From Erythrobacter aureus (GTDB taxonomy: Bacteria > Pseudomonadota > Alphaproteobacteria > Sphingomonadales > Sphingomonadaceae): DNA of 64,000 nt. Shown piece after piece: positions 26,374 through 35,607 of this stretch. Location of the stretch: positions 2,644,501-2,708,500 of the forward strand of contig NZ_CP031357.1 in NCBI RefSeq assembly GCF_003355455.1, given 5' to 3'. Position 1 is the stretch's first letter, and every line of letters starts with the position of its first letter. A program made the position numbers and the translations under genes. The notes beneath the pieces are model-generated. The model was not told where the DNA came from. It searched no databases and saw only the letters and a program-made list of their open reading frames with translations.

Positions 26374-26815
26374 TGAGCGCGGCTTGCGAAACGATTGCCT
26401 TCCATGCCGATTCGCTCGCTATGCCCAAAAACTACGGAGAGCTCGACCGCCTCTTCGTCGCCGGTGAATGGCGCGACGGGCAAGGCGATACTTGACGAAT
26501 ATCCGCCCGTGGGACGAAAGCGTCATTTTCGAGATGAACGCCGCGCGCGCAAACGATGTCGACGTGGCCCTTTATGGTCGAAGGTGCAATCGTGCCCGAA
26601 GACATTCCCGGCAACGAATAGCGCGTCTATCGTCAGCCCGCAGGGATCGTCGCGCTGATCAGCCCATGGAATTTCCCGCTCCAGTTGACGGCGCGCACGT
26701 TGTTTCCGGAGCTCAGCCTCAGCAATACGTACGAAAGCCACAAGCCCATAAATTCCCGCGGGATCGCGCCTTCCGAGCCTGAGCCGCTGCTGCCCGGACG
26801 GTTCGGAGGACTTTG
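26374..26815 (+). pseudogene. Aldehyde dehydrogenase remnant
   Basis: Pieces of an NAD-dependent (benzaldehyde/vanillin-type) aldehyde dehydrogenase N-terminus appear in order but in three frames: YGELDRLFVAGEWRDG (26434-26481) up to a stop, PWDESVIFEMNAARANDVDV (~26508-26570), and VEGAIVPEDIPGNE-stop-RVYRQPAGIVALISPWNF followed by PLQLTARTLFPELSL (~26577-26720). The catalytic Cys/Glu domain is absent and the frame drifts off at about 26800. At least two frameshifts and two stops show it is dead. Confidence 0.85.
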
Positions 26816-26975
26816 ACGCCCCCGGATATGCCTAATTTTGACGATTGGCTTTCATTCTATTGGCCTCGTCATAGAAAACAAACCATGGGAACTTGCTTGC
26901 AGCGACGTACCAACTTTTTAACCCTAACGCTCTATCCGAGGGCTGCACGAAGGCTTTGCTAATCTCTCGGACGGT

Positions 26976-29900
26976 ATGCGACAGATACAGAAAATTCAGA
27001 GCGCAGGTGCTTGGCCAGATAGCTTTCGGCTACGGCTTTTTCGCGACATCGTACTCTTGGCGATCGGTTATTTTGTCGCCGGGTATATTGGCATTTCGCT
27101 CGCCGTGCCTCCCGGATACGCGACGATCATCTGGCCTGCATCGGGCGTGGCCCTATGTGCCTTGCTGTCTCGTGGCGGCCTGTTGTGGCCGGGCGTATGG
27201 CTGGGCTCGTTCGCATTTTACGCCACCAGGAGTTTCGATAGCTCCGCATCATTCGACCAAACCTGGCATGGATTGGCGATAGCCGCCGCAATAGGCGTCG
27301 GCGCCAGTCTTCAGGCGCTGGTAGGGCTGCAGATGGCCCGCCGGTTCGCCGACGGTATCGAACTCTCCGATCCGAGGCGGATGGCGGCGGCCACGCTGCT
27401 GGTGATCGTTCTGCCGTGTTTCATTGCCCCCACTGTCGGCGTCTCGGCGCTTTTGGCGGCCGGCACGATAGGTCTGGAGTTGGTCCTCAAGAACTGGCTG
27501 ACCTGGTTCTTTGGAAATATGCTTGGCGTCATTCTCGTCATGCCGATCCTGCTCCTGTCGAGCCGGTCGCCGGTATCGGTGCGTTGGCGAGATCGATCCC
27601 TTCAAGGGGCAAGCTCGCTGGTCGCAATGAGCCTCACCTTCACCTTGTTGCTGACCTTCTATGCCTGGCAGTTCATCTCGGAACGCGAGTACCGCCAGGC
27701 CCAAGAAAACATGGCCCAGATGGCCGCAAGCACCGACGAAGCTTTGCGGCACCGCCTGCAGATCTATCAGCGTGCGCTGGAAAGTGGTGCGGCCTTCGTA
27801 ACCGTCAATGGCGGCACTACCCCATCCGAATGGAGCGAATATGCAAACCGGATAAACATCGAGCGCTCCTATCCCGGAATGCGCGGGTTCGGTCTGTTCG
27901 AGGAAGTCGCGGACGCCGATCTCCCGGCATTTCGCGAGCAGTTCGCTCGAGAATTCGGCGACAGGTTCAAAGTCCATCCGCAAGTCGATCGCCAACGTCA
28001 CTACATCATCAACCGCATCGAGCCGCTCGACATCAATTTGGCAGCTCTAGGTCTGAATCTCGCCTTCGAAGAAGGTCGGCGCCAGGCCATCGTGTTGTCA
28101 AAGACACGCGACGAACCGATCCTGACGCGCCCGATCGTGCTCGTGCAGGACCAAAAGCAGGGCGCCGGTTTCCTGTTGGTACACCCGATTCGCGATGATG
28201 CCGGGGAGGTCACCGGCCAGTGGGTCTATTCACCATTGGTGGCAGAGGAGCTACTGGCCGCATTGACGCCGCAACAAGGCGCGGATTTCGCATTCGAGGC
28301 CTTCCATGGCGATGGAGCCGACGAGGACGCTCTACTCTACGCGACCGACGGCATTAGCGAGAATGCGCAATTCGAGTTTAGCGAGACAATCAACCTGGCA
28401 GGGCAGCCCTTCACGCTTCGTTGGACCAGCCTTCCTCCGTTCGAAAACCGCTCGGTTTCGAGTGCACCCAATTTAGCGCTCGCATCCGGACTGATCATCA
28501 CCTTGCTTCTTGGTCTCTTGCTGATGACCTTCCTTCGGCGCGAGGGTCATGTCGTGCGCGAAGTGCATGAAGCAACAGCCGAGCTGGCAGAGCGTAATCG
28601 TATGCTCGAATTGGCCGAGGCCACCGCGCATATTGGCCATTGGCAGTTGGACCTTGCCACAAATCAGATCAGTTGGTCGGACGAAGTTCACCGGCTCCAC
28701 GGCCTGACGCCCGGCGATACGCCCGAGCTGACGAAGGCCATCGAGTCCTACCATCCCGATGACCGCGGCATTGTAGAAGAATCGTTGGAGAAGGCCGTCG
28801 CTACGTGCGAACCCTACCAGTTCAATGCGCGGCTGGTGACCGCAGGCGGCGAATTACGGCATGTCGAGGTCCGGGGTCATGTCGATACCGATGAAGGTGG
28901 AGAGGCCGCTTCCATCATCGGCGTCATCATCGACCGGACCGACGAGACGATCATGCGCGAACGGCTGACCGAAACGCTCGAGGAAGCACGCGCCGCAGAC
29001 AAGGCGAAATCCAGCTTCCTGGCAAATATGAGTCATGAAATCCGCACGCCGATGAACGGGGTAATCGGATTTACCGAGCTTGCTCTAGCCGAAGAAGAAA
29101 AACCAGAACAAAAGCGGCGTCTGCGAATGATAGCGGATTCGGGCAACGCGATGCTTAGGCTCCTGAACGATCTCCTGGATTTCGCGAAGATCGAGGCCAA
29201 GCAGATGGCTATCGTAAGCGAACCGACCGACCTGCGCCACACCTTGCGAAGCTGCCAGCGCCTGATGGAGCCTGTCGCAAAGGGGCAGGACCTTCGTCTT
29301 ACGCTGGATATCGATCCATCCGTCCCGGCGCAGATTCTCGCTGACAAGATGCGATTGCGACAGATCGTCCTTAACCTTGTGGGCAACGCTCTGAAATTCA
29401 CAGAGGAAGGCGAAGTGACAATCTCGGCTTCGACCAGCCGTCGCAAGTCCGACACAGCTGGCAGAATTTTTATAACGGTACGCGACACCGGCATTGGCAT
29501 CGCGGCGGATCGGTTGGACAGTATATTCGGTAAGTTCACCCAGGCCGACGACACTACTGCAAGGCGTTACGGCGGCACCGGCCTCGGCCTCCCGATCAGC
29601 GCCGAACTGGCCGAACTTATGGGTGGTGAACTGCGCGCCGAAAGCGTGCAGGGCGGTGGGTCGACCTTTACACTCTCTCTACCCTTCGAGGAAAGCGATG
29701 GGGCGCCCATGCCCATGCCTGAGGCTGACGAACGGACCGAAGGTTGTGGTCATGAGGTTCGGCTGAATATCCTCGTTGCCGAAGACAATCCTGTGAACCA
29801 GGAACTGACGATGGCCATGGTGGAGAAGGCTGGCCACGACTGCACCCTTGCGCAGAACGGTCGACAGGCGGTCGAAGCAGTGCTGCAGGCAAATCATGAT

Positions 29901-30470
29901 GGTGAGCCCTACGACATGGTGCTCATGGATATGCAGATGCCGGAGATGGATGGCCTGCAAGCTACAAGAGCCATCCGAGAAGCCGGTATCGACGCAAAAA
30001 CTTTGCCCATCTTGGCGGTTACGGCGAATGCCTACTCGGATGATATCCAGCGCTGCGCAGATGCCGACATGCAAGCTCATCTCGCGAAACCGCTGCGGCT
30101 CAGTCGGTTATGCGCCGCAATCGCCGGGTGGTCTCCTCGAATCGAAAGTCCGGCGGAAGCAGCGGAGCAGGATTTCGAGCAGGAGACCGACCCCCGCCTT
30201 CGCACCATGTTCGAGGACAGAAAAACCTCCGCAATCATGGCGATCGACGCGGCCTTGTCGGCTGGATTGATAAGTGAGGAAGCTAGGAATGAGATTGCTG
30301 GATCGCTGCATCACATAGCTGGAGTGGCGGCATATTTCGGTCAGCAGCCCTTGGGGGAATTCTGCCGCAGCGGCCAAAACAAGCTGCTTTCAACAAATGA
30401 GCAATCTGATGCACGTCCGCTGCTGGAGAGGATCCGCGAACGCTTGGCAGCGGTGGCGGTCACTGAATAG
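26976..30470 (+). CDS. MASE1-CHASE-PAS hybrid sensor histidine kinase with REC and Hpt-like domain
   Basis: 1164 aa, inner membrane. Order: MASE1-type membrane sensor (~25-220, eight or so helices, IIWPASGVALCALL), CHASE-like periplasmic domain (~250-480), one more TM (~505-525), PAS/PAC (~555-665), HisKA with phospho-His687 in NMSHEIRTPMNG, HATPase_c (GTGLGLPIS), a receiver domain (LVAEDNPVNQE, phospho-Asp985 in LMDMQMPEMDG) and a C-terminal Hpt-like helix bundle with His1112 (LHHIAGVAAYFG; the usual Lys two residues before Gly is Ala). A full phosphorelay in one protein. It lies just upstream of a stand-alone receiver and an exopolysaccharide-type module. Confidence 0.92.
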   Translation: MRQIQKIQSAGAWPDSFRLRLFRDIVLLAIGYFVAGYIGISLAVPPGYATIIWPASGVALCALLSRGGLLWPGVWLGSFAFYATRSFDSSASFDQTWHGLAIAAAIGVGASLQALVGLQMARRFADGIELSDPRRMAAATLLVIVLPCFIAPTVGVSALLAAGTIGLELVLKNWLTWFFGNMLGVILVMPILLLSSRSPVSVRWRDRSLQGASSLVAMSLTFTLLLTFYAWQFISEREYRQAQENMAQMAASTDEALRHRLQIYQRALESGAAFVTVNGGTTPSEWSEYANRINIERSYPGMRGFGLFEEVADADLPAFREQFAREFGDRFKVHPQVDRQRHYIINRIEPLDINLAALGLNLAFEEGRRQAIVLSKTRDEPILTRPIVLVQDQKQGAGFLLVHPIRDDAGEVTGQWVYSPLVAEELLAALTPQQGADFAFEAFHGDGADEDALLYATDGISENAQFEFSETINLAGQPFTLRWTSLPPFENRSVSSAPNLALASGLIITLLLGLLLMTFLRREGHVVREVHEATAELAERNRMLELAEATAHIGHWQLDLATNQISWSDEVHRLHGLTPGDTPELTKAIESYHPDDRGIVEESLEKAVATCEPYQFNARLVTAGGELRHVEVRGHVDTDEGGEAASIIGVIIDRTDETIMRERLTETLEEARAADKAKSSFLANMSHEIRTPMNGVIGFTELALAEEEKPEQKRRLRMIADSGNAMLRLLNDLLDFAKIEAKQMAIVSEPTDLRHTLRSCQRLMEPVAKGQDLRLTLDIDPSVPAQILADKMRLRQIVLNLVGNALKFTEEGEVTISASTSRRKSDTAGRIFITVRDTGIGIAADRLDSIFGKFTQADDTTARRYGGTGLGLPISAELAELMGGELRAESVQGGGSTFTLSLPFEESDGAPMPMPEADERTEGCGHEVRLNILVAEDNPVNQELTMAMVEKAGHDCTLAQNGRQAVEAVLQANHDGEPYDMVLMDMQMPEMDGLQATRAIREAGIDAKTLPILAVTANAYSDDIQRCADADMQAHLAKPLRLSRLCAAIAGWSPRIESPAEAAEQDFEQETDPRLRTMFEDRKTSAIMAIDAALSAGLISEEARNEIAGSLHHIAGVAAYFGQQPLGEFCRSGQNKLLSTNEQSDARPLLERIRERLAAVAVTE

Positions 30471-30576
30471 CGGATCTTGCTAACAGGCACTGGTGCGTTG
30501 GCGTAAATCAAAAAGGCTTGTCTTCAATCGGTTTTAACCGACGTCTAGTATCCAGAGGCAGTAACTGGAGCGAACG

Positions 30577-30945
30577 ATGGCCGATATTCTGATTGCAGAC
30601 GATGACCCCATCTTGGTGGAGATTCTCAAATTCCGCCTAGAGGGCGCTGGCCATGTTGTGGCTGTCGCACAAGACGGAGAACAAGCACTGATAGCGGCTC
30701 GTGAGGAGCGACCCGACTTGATCGTACTTGATAGCATGATGCCAATCATTGCGGGGCCTGAGGTTTTAGCCGAACTGAAATCCGATCCCGAGTTGAAAGA
30801 CGTACCGGTGATCATGCTCACCGCACGTGACGGGGAAGCGGACATTATCGCAGGTTTAAAGGGCGGTGCTTCCGAGTACCTTACAAAGCCCTTCATTCCG
30901 CAAGAGCTGCTTGTCCGCATCTCTGGGCTCGTCAAAGAAACATAA
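30577..30945 (+). CDS. Single-domain response regulator
   Basis: 122 aa, a lone receiver domain: acidic pocket ADDDP at 7-11, phospho-acceptor Asp52 (IVLDSMMP), Thr in MLTARDG and Lys in YLTKPF. There is no output domain, so it acts by protein contact or as a phosphate shuttle, probably from the adjacent hybrid kinase. Its stop overlaps the next start by one base (TAATG). Confidence 0.93.
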   Translation: MADILIADDDPILVEILKFRLEGAGHVVAVAQDGEQALIAAREERPDLIVLDSMMPIIAGPEVLAELKSDPELKDVPVIMLTARDGEADIIAGLKGGASEYLTKPFIPQELLVRISGLVKET

Positions 30946-32078
30946 TGAAACGCGCATTCTCAACGATTGCGCTGCTGCTTAATCTCCTCGCCGCACCACT
31001 GGAAGCGCAGGAGAGTGAAATCGAGCGTGGCCTGCCGCTCGAGCAAGCCGCCGAAGCTCGCGCCAAAGGCGACTTCGAGCGCGCACGGCAAATTTTGGTG
31101 CCGCTCATCGCAGAATCGCCGAAGAATGTGGACCTACTACGGCAGCTCGCAATGGTCGAAGCAGGTGCTGGGGATCTGGATGCGGCCCTGACGCGCGTCG
31201 AAGAAGCGAGGCGTCTCGCACCTGATGATCTCGATGTCGCGCTGGCCCGTGCCTTTATCCTCACCTGGCGCGGGGACATTCGTGAAGCACGGCGTGCCGC
31301 CGCTCTGATCTCAGCACGCAATCCCGAGTATCCCGAGCTCGACCAGCTGAACGCGATTTTGATGCGTCAGGATGACGCCAGTGGGTTCCGGCCGAAAGCG
31401 CTGTCAATTGGCGCTGGCCTGTCCGGTATTACCACAGCGGGCGGGACCCGTCGGACGTGGAACAGCCAGACACTGGTGGGCGCGTTCGATGTCTCATCCA
31501 AAAGCACAATCACGCTGGGCGCAATGCGCGAGGATCGCGGCGCGATCGACACCCGCCTGAGCGCACGCATCGACCAGCGCATCGAGAATGGGTCTATCTA
31601 CCTTGCTGCGACGACCGTTCCGCGGCCCGATTTTCAGGAGCATTGGAGTGTAGGCACCGGAGGGGAGCTGACTATTGCCGAGGGTGTGTCAGCACTGATC
31701 GATGCTCGCGTATCCGATTACGACACTGGCACGATCGTCTTGGCGCAACCTGGCTTGCGTGCGGCTTTGGACGATAATTTCTCAGTTACCGGCCGAGTCA
31801 TCAAAATTATTGGTGGACGCGATGACTTTCGCATCGGTGGCTCGGTTCGGCTCGATTACCGGTCTGCCTCCGACCTGTCGGTTTTCGCTATTGTCGCGAG
31901 CTACCCGGATGCCGAAGCCGATGGCGTCCGGCAATTGCGCAGCGTAGCTGTGGGCGTCAGGATCCCGATGTCAGAAGTCATATTCCTTACTGCTGCCGGG
32001 AGTTACGAGAACCGCGACGCGAGCTACGAACGTTCGTCAGCAAACCTGACGTTGACTTACCGGTTTGGCGCACGATGA
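30945..32078 (+). CDS. YaiO-like TPR plus outer-membrane beta-barrel protein
   Basis: 377 aa with signal peptide (MKRAFSTIALLLNLLAAPLEAQE), two or three TPR-like helix pairs (~30-140; AEARAKGDFERARQILVPLI), and a beta-rich C-terminal part (~150-377) ending TYRFGAR, with alternating patterns of outer-membrane strands. This resembles the YaiO family that accompanies polysaccharide synthases. It may form an export pore for the product of the downstream glycosyltransferase. It is coupled to the response regulator upstream and overlaps the HEAT gene by 4 bases. Confidence 0.78.
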   Translation: MKRAFSTIALLLNLLAAPLEAQESEIERGLPLEQAAEARAKGDFERARQILVPLIAESPKNVDLLRQLAMVEAGAGDLDAALTRVEEARRLAPDDLDVALARAFILTWRGDIREARRAAALISARNPEYPELDQLNAILMRQDDASGFRPKALSIGAGLSGITTAGGTRRTWNSQTLVGAFDVSSKSTITLGAMREDRGAIDTRLSARIDQRIENGSIYLAATTVPRPDFQEHWSVGTGGELTIAEGVSALIDARVSDYDTGTIVLAQPGLRAALDDNFSVTGRVIKIIGGRDDFRIGGSVRLDYRSASDLSVFAIVASYPDAEADGVRQLRSVAVGVRIPMSEVIFLTAAGSYENRDASYERSSANLTLTYRFGAR

Positions 32079-33052
32079 GCTTCTACCAGGATATCGTCTG
32101 GGCGACGGCACTTTGCGCCAGTATGATCGTGCTAACATTCTTGGCGCTGGTTTTCCGCCGCTTCCTCTCAGAGAAAGGCCGTGCGCGCCGCGACGAACGC
32201 GATACGGCAATCACTCGCGGCTATCTCAAGCGTGTGGCCGGTCATCCGATTGGGGAAACGAAGCGTTGGCCTCGCGAGGCTCGCCTTGCAGCAATATCAC
32301 GCATACTTCCGCTGCTGAGAGGCGGCGAGCGCACGCGCTTGTTGCAAATCGCTGAATTGGATGGAGTGCTAAGTGAGACCATTCGGGCTTCGCAGAGTCT
32401 TTCCAAGACGCAACGTATCAACGCGATACAGTTGCTTCAACGATTTGGCAGTGAGGCCTGCATCGGCAGACTGCGGGAAATGCTGGCCCGAGACCAAAGT
32501 CAACGGGTGCGTCTTGAGGCGGCATTCGCACTGGCCGCAAATGGGGCCTTGCCCCCTCCGCGCGAAACACTGCGAATTCTAAATGCACTCCGGCGACTAC
32601 CTACCCCGCTTGACTCTGCGCTTCTGCGCTCAGCAGCACCCCTTTATCCAGAGCAAATGCTGCTTCTCCTGGATGACGATCTCCCCGACGCGTGGCGAGC
32701 GCAAATAATCGATGCGCTCGGCTGGTCGGAAAACATGGCTATCATAGACACTCTCGGGTCAGTCGCGTCGCATGACAATCCGGAGATACGTGCCGCAGCA
32801 ATGCGAGCCTCCTCGAGGCTGGGACATCCGGCTGCCGCGAGTTGGGTTTTTGCCGGCTTCCGGGATCCAGTCGCTTCCGTTCGCTTACAGGCAATAGCGG
32901 CATGCGTTCGACTTGGCCTTCGCGACGCAGTTCCCCAATTACGAAGACTTCTCGCGGATGAACAATTGTGGGTGCGCCTCCGTGCCGAACAGGCACTCGA
33001 ACATTTTTCGTCGGACGACGATGGCGCACAGCTTAAGGTGGCAGCACAATGA
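32075..33052 (+). CDS. HEAT-repeat membrane-anchored protein
   Basis: 325 aa. One N-terminal membrane helix (ATALCASMIVLTFLALVF, ~10-27) is followed by tandem HEAT-type helix pairs over residues ~65-315 (for example HDNPEIRAAAMRASSRLGHP and DPVASVRLQAIAACVRLGL). Such proteins scaffold partners. It overlaps both neighbours by 4 bases, so it should be made together with the YaiO-like protein and the glycosyltransferase and may assemble their complex. Confidence 0.82.
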   Translation: MSFYQDIVWATALCASMIVLTFLALVFRRFLSEKGRARRDERDTAITRGYLKRVAGHPIGETKRWPREARLAAISRILPLLRGGERTRLLQIAELDGVLSETIRASQSLSKTQRINAIQLLQRFGSEACIGRLREMLARDQSQRVRLEAAFALAANGALPPPRETLRILNALRRLPTPLDSALLRSAAPLYPEQMLLLLDDDLPDAWRAQIIDALGWSENMAIIDTLGSVASHDNPEIRAAAMRASSRLGHPAAASWVFAGFRDPVASVRLQAIAACVRLGLRDAVPQLRRLLADEQLWVRLRAEQALEHFSSDDDGAQLKVAAQ

Positions 33053-34476
33053 ATTGGTCGGATATTGCCAGCACTGCAGCGACCGGGATCGTCTGGACCG
33101 CCTTCGCATGTTTCGCGGTCGTCGCGGCACGCAATATAATATCGCTCGCTCAGCTGCTGGTTGCAGCATGGGTTTTCCTGACACGAGTGCAGCCCGGCGA
33201 AGGTGCGCGCGATCTCTGGCATCGCTACGCAGACCTGATGCTGCCCATTTCGGTGATCGCGCCAGCTTTCAATGAAGAGCTGTCGATCGTGCAGAGCGTG
33301 AAGGCACTCCTGGCGCTCGAATATCCCGACCACGAGGTTATTGTGGTCAACGATGGCTCGAAGGACGATACACTCGGCGAGTTAATACGTGCATTCGACA
33401 TGTTTAAAGCGGACCGTACGCAAATCGCGCAATTGCAACAGACTCAGATACGGGGAACATACCGCTCAAGACGCTATCCGAACCTGCTGGTGATCGACAA
33501 GGAAAACGGTCGGAAGGCCGACGCGGCGAATGCCGGCATCGGGTTCGCGCGCACTCCTCTCGTATGCGTGATCGATGCCGATTCAATCATCGAGCCAGAT
33601 GGTCTGCTGCGCGCCGCCGAGCCATTCATGTACCAGGATCAACGCCTTATCGCAGTGGGCGGGGCGATTCGGATTGCCAATGGTTGCACGATCAGAGGCG
33701 GATCACTTCAGAAAATCGGAATCGCGAAAGAAATGGTTCCGCGGTTCCAGATCGTCGAATACCTGCGCGCCTTTCTGATGAATCGCGTCGCCAATGCGCA
33801 TACCAACACGCTGATGTTGATCTCTGGCGCGTTCGGCCTGTTCCGACGGTCTACGCTAGTGGAGATGGGTGGCTACCGGCACGATACGGTCGGCGAGGAC
33901 CTTGAACTCGTCGTCCGGATGCACCGCTTTATGCGCGAGCAGAAACGTGACTATCGCATCGAATTCGTTCCGGACATTGTGTGCTGGACCGAAGCGCCCG
34001 CCGCACTTCGAGGGCTCGATAACCAGCGCGCACGGTGGCAGCAGGGCGCGCTTGAGACGCTGCAGCGCCATCGGGGAATGATTGGCAATCCGCGATATGG
34101 ACGCATCGGTTTGCTCGCCATGCCGCAAATCGTGCTTGAGGACATCCTCGGCCCTCCCGCCGAACTGTTAGGCTATCTCGTGCTGCCCGTCGCCGCGTTG
34201 CTCGGCCTACTTGATCCAATAATGGCTGTCGCCTTCTTCTTTGTTTCGGTGGTCTTCGGCTGCGCTCTCAGTGTTGGGACGCTGGTGCTTGAAGAGCAAC
34301 AATTACGGCGTACGCCGTCAGCGAGTGACCTGCTTCGGATAGGCATAGCAGCGGTGATCGAGAACTTCGGATATCGTCAAATTAATCTCTGGTATCGGCT
34401 GCAAGGCATCCGCCGCTTTTTCCGTAACGATACGACATGGGCTGCCGTGCCTCGCGTCGGTTTCACCGGCACGTGA
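33049..34476 (+). CDS. Processive family 2 glycosyltransferase (membrane)
   Basis: 475 aa of the BcsA/PgaC/hyaluronan-synthase type. One or two N-terminal membrane helices come first. The GT2 domain has VVNDGSKDDT, Asp176-Ala-Asp178 (DADS), Glu283-Asp284 (GEDLELVVRMHR) and Gln326-RARW (QRARWQQG), the set of motifs seen in processive beta-linking enzymes. Three or more C-terminal helices should form the channel. There is no PilZ domain. The sugar and linkage cannot be told. It is the last gene of a tightly overlapping operon. Confidence 0.9.
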   Translation: MNWSDIASTAATGIVWTAFACFAVVAARNIISLAQLLVAAWVFLTRVQPGEGARDLWHRYADLMLPISVIAPAFNEELSIVQSVKALLALEYPDHEVIVVNDGSKDDTLGELIRAFDMFKADRTQIAQLQQTQIRGTYRSRRYPNLLVIDKENGRKADAANAGIGFARTPLVCVIDADSIIEPDGLLRAAEPFMYQDQRLIAVGGAIRIANGCTIRGGSLQKIGIAKEMVPRFQIVEYLRAFLMNRVANAHTNTLMLISGAFGLFRRSTLVEMGGYRHDTVGEDLELVVRMHRFMREQKRDYRIEFVPDIVCWTEAPAALRGLDNQRARWQQGALETLQRHRGMIGNPRYGRIGLLAMPQIVLEDILGPPAELLGYLVLPVAALLGLLDPIMAVAFFFVSVVFGCALSVGTLVLEEQQLRRTPSASDLLRIGIAAVIENFGYRQINLWYRLQGIRRFFRNDTTWAAVPRVGFTGT

Positions 34477-34574
34477 CGTCGGGTGAGCGCCCGCCCGACT
34501 GACCAGACGCCAAGAAAGTGGTCCGTCTTGCGAGTTGGAAATTCGGCTATTTTGAGCTTGGCAGGAGCTTTGAA

Positions 34575-34815
34575 TGGACGGGAGAGATACACGCCGGAAC
34601 AGATTATCGGAATGCTGCGCGAGGCCAATGTTCGGCTTTCGCAAGGGTAGAAGATCGGCGCGATTTCCCGATCGTTAGGGAGATCGGAACAGAGCTATTA
34701 CCGCTGGCGTAAGGAATACGGTGGGTTGAAGGTCAGCCAGGCAAAGCGGCTTAGAGATCGGGAGAAGGAGAACCAGCGGCTGCGCAAGGCGGTGTCCGAC
34801 CTGACCTACGCTGCG
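34575..34815 (+). pseudogene. IS3-family transposase OrfA remnant
   Basis: Translation from about 34575 gives RERYTPEQIIGMLREANV, an in-frame TAG, then ISRSLGRSEQSYYRWRKEYG and SQAKRLRDREKENQRLRKAV, followed by SDLTY. This is the HTH and leucine zipper of IS3-family (IS407-like) OrfA. OrfB and clear terminal repeats are missing. It is an inactive scrap lying between the glycosyltransferase and tRNA-Ser. Confidence 0.85.
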
Positions 34816-34959
34816 CTCCGGTCAGTCCACCAGGACAACCACGTTCGCCGGAACTCTAACTTATCCGCGTGGAACACCTTGATGGGGCAGGTCACTATGT
34901 GGGCTCGGACTACATAGGAGCAGCTTTCCGCGATCATTAGCGGGCTTAGAAAAGTCCAA

Positions 34960-35049
34960 TGGCGGAGAGGGTGGGATTCGAACCCACGATACGGTTGCCC
35001 GTATACCGCATTTCGAGTGCGGCGCATTCGACCTCTCTGCCACCTCTCC
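34960..35049 (-). tRNA. tRNA-Ser (anticodon CGA)
   Basis: A 90-nt class II tRNA on the minus strand: acceptor GGAGAGG/CCTCTCC, anticodon loop CTCGAAA (CGA, reads TCG), long variable arm, T arm GTGGG-TTCGAAT-CCCAC, discriminator G and encoded CCA. Its 3' end faces the island to its left, and 25 bases from this end recur at 26206-26230. Confidence 0.96.
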
Positions 35050-35210
35050 GCATTGTCGGGTGCGCTTGCGGGCACTTGGCCCCGGTCGAAGCGAGCGGGC
35101 CGATTAGCTGAGCGCCTGCGCCTTGCCAAGCCCCTTTTCTTCAGAATTCGGGGGATCGATTGCCCGAACCCATTGTAAGCACCAGCAAGAACCCCATATC
35201 CTCGCTTCTC

Positions 35211-35591
35211 ATGGATCGCGCTCAATATTTTTCCGCTCAGGCCGGTCGCACCATCGTTGCCCCGCGCCGTGTCAAAAGCCGCTTCGCCATCGGCGATGTG
35301 GTGAAACACCGCGTATTCGATTTTCGCGGCGTAATCTTCGATATCGACCCGGTCTTCGCCAATAGCGACGAATGGTACGAGGCGATTCCGGAGGATATCC
35401 GGCCCGATCGCAACCAGCCCTTCTATCATCTGCTGGCAGAGAGCGACGAAAGCGATTACGTCGCCTATGTCAGCCAGCAGAACCTAGTAACGGACTCGGT
35501 CTCGGGACCCGTTTCGCATCCGGACGTGCACCAGTATTTCGAACAGTTCGAAAACGGCCGCTACCGCATGCGGCGGAGTATGACCCACTGA
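35211..35591 (+). CDS. hspQ: Heat shock protein HspQ
   Basis: 126 aa from the ATG chosen, containing the HspQ core RFAIGDVVKHRVFDFRGVIF, then DIDPVFANSDEWYEAIPEDIRP and QPFYHLLAE. HspQ (YccV) binds hemimethylated DNA in vitro and acts as a Lon specificity enhancer in enterobacteria. The core begins about residue 25. An upstream in-frame TTG at 35160 with a G-rich stretch before it would give 143 aa; neither start has a strong Shine-Dalgarno. Confidence 0.9.
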   Translation: MDRAQYFSAQAGRTIVAPRRVKSRFAIGDVVKHRVFDFRGVIFDIDPVFANSDEWYEAIPEDIRPDRNQPFYHLLAESDESDYVAYVSQQNLVTDSVSGPVSHPDVHQYFEQFENGRYRMRRSMTH

Positions 35592-35607
35592 TCGCGCAAC
35601 AGCGCGC

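Noticed and set aside
26206..34980. Prophage or integrative element still mobile
   Set aside because: No integrase, excisionase, capsid, relaxase or replication gene is visible; only flanking repeats and an IS scrap remain.
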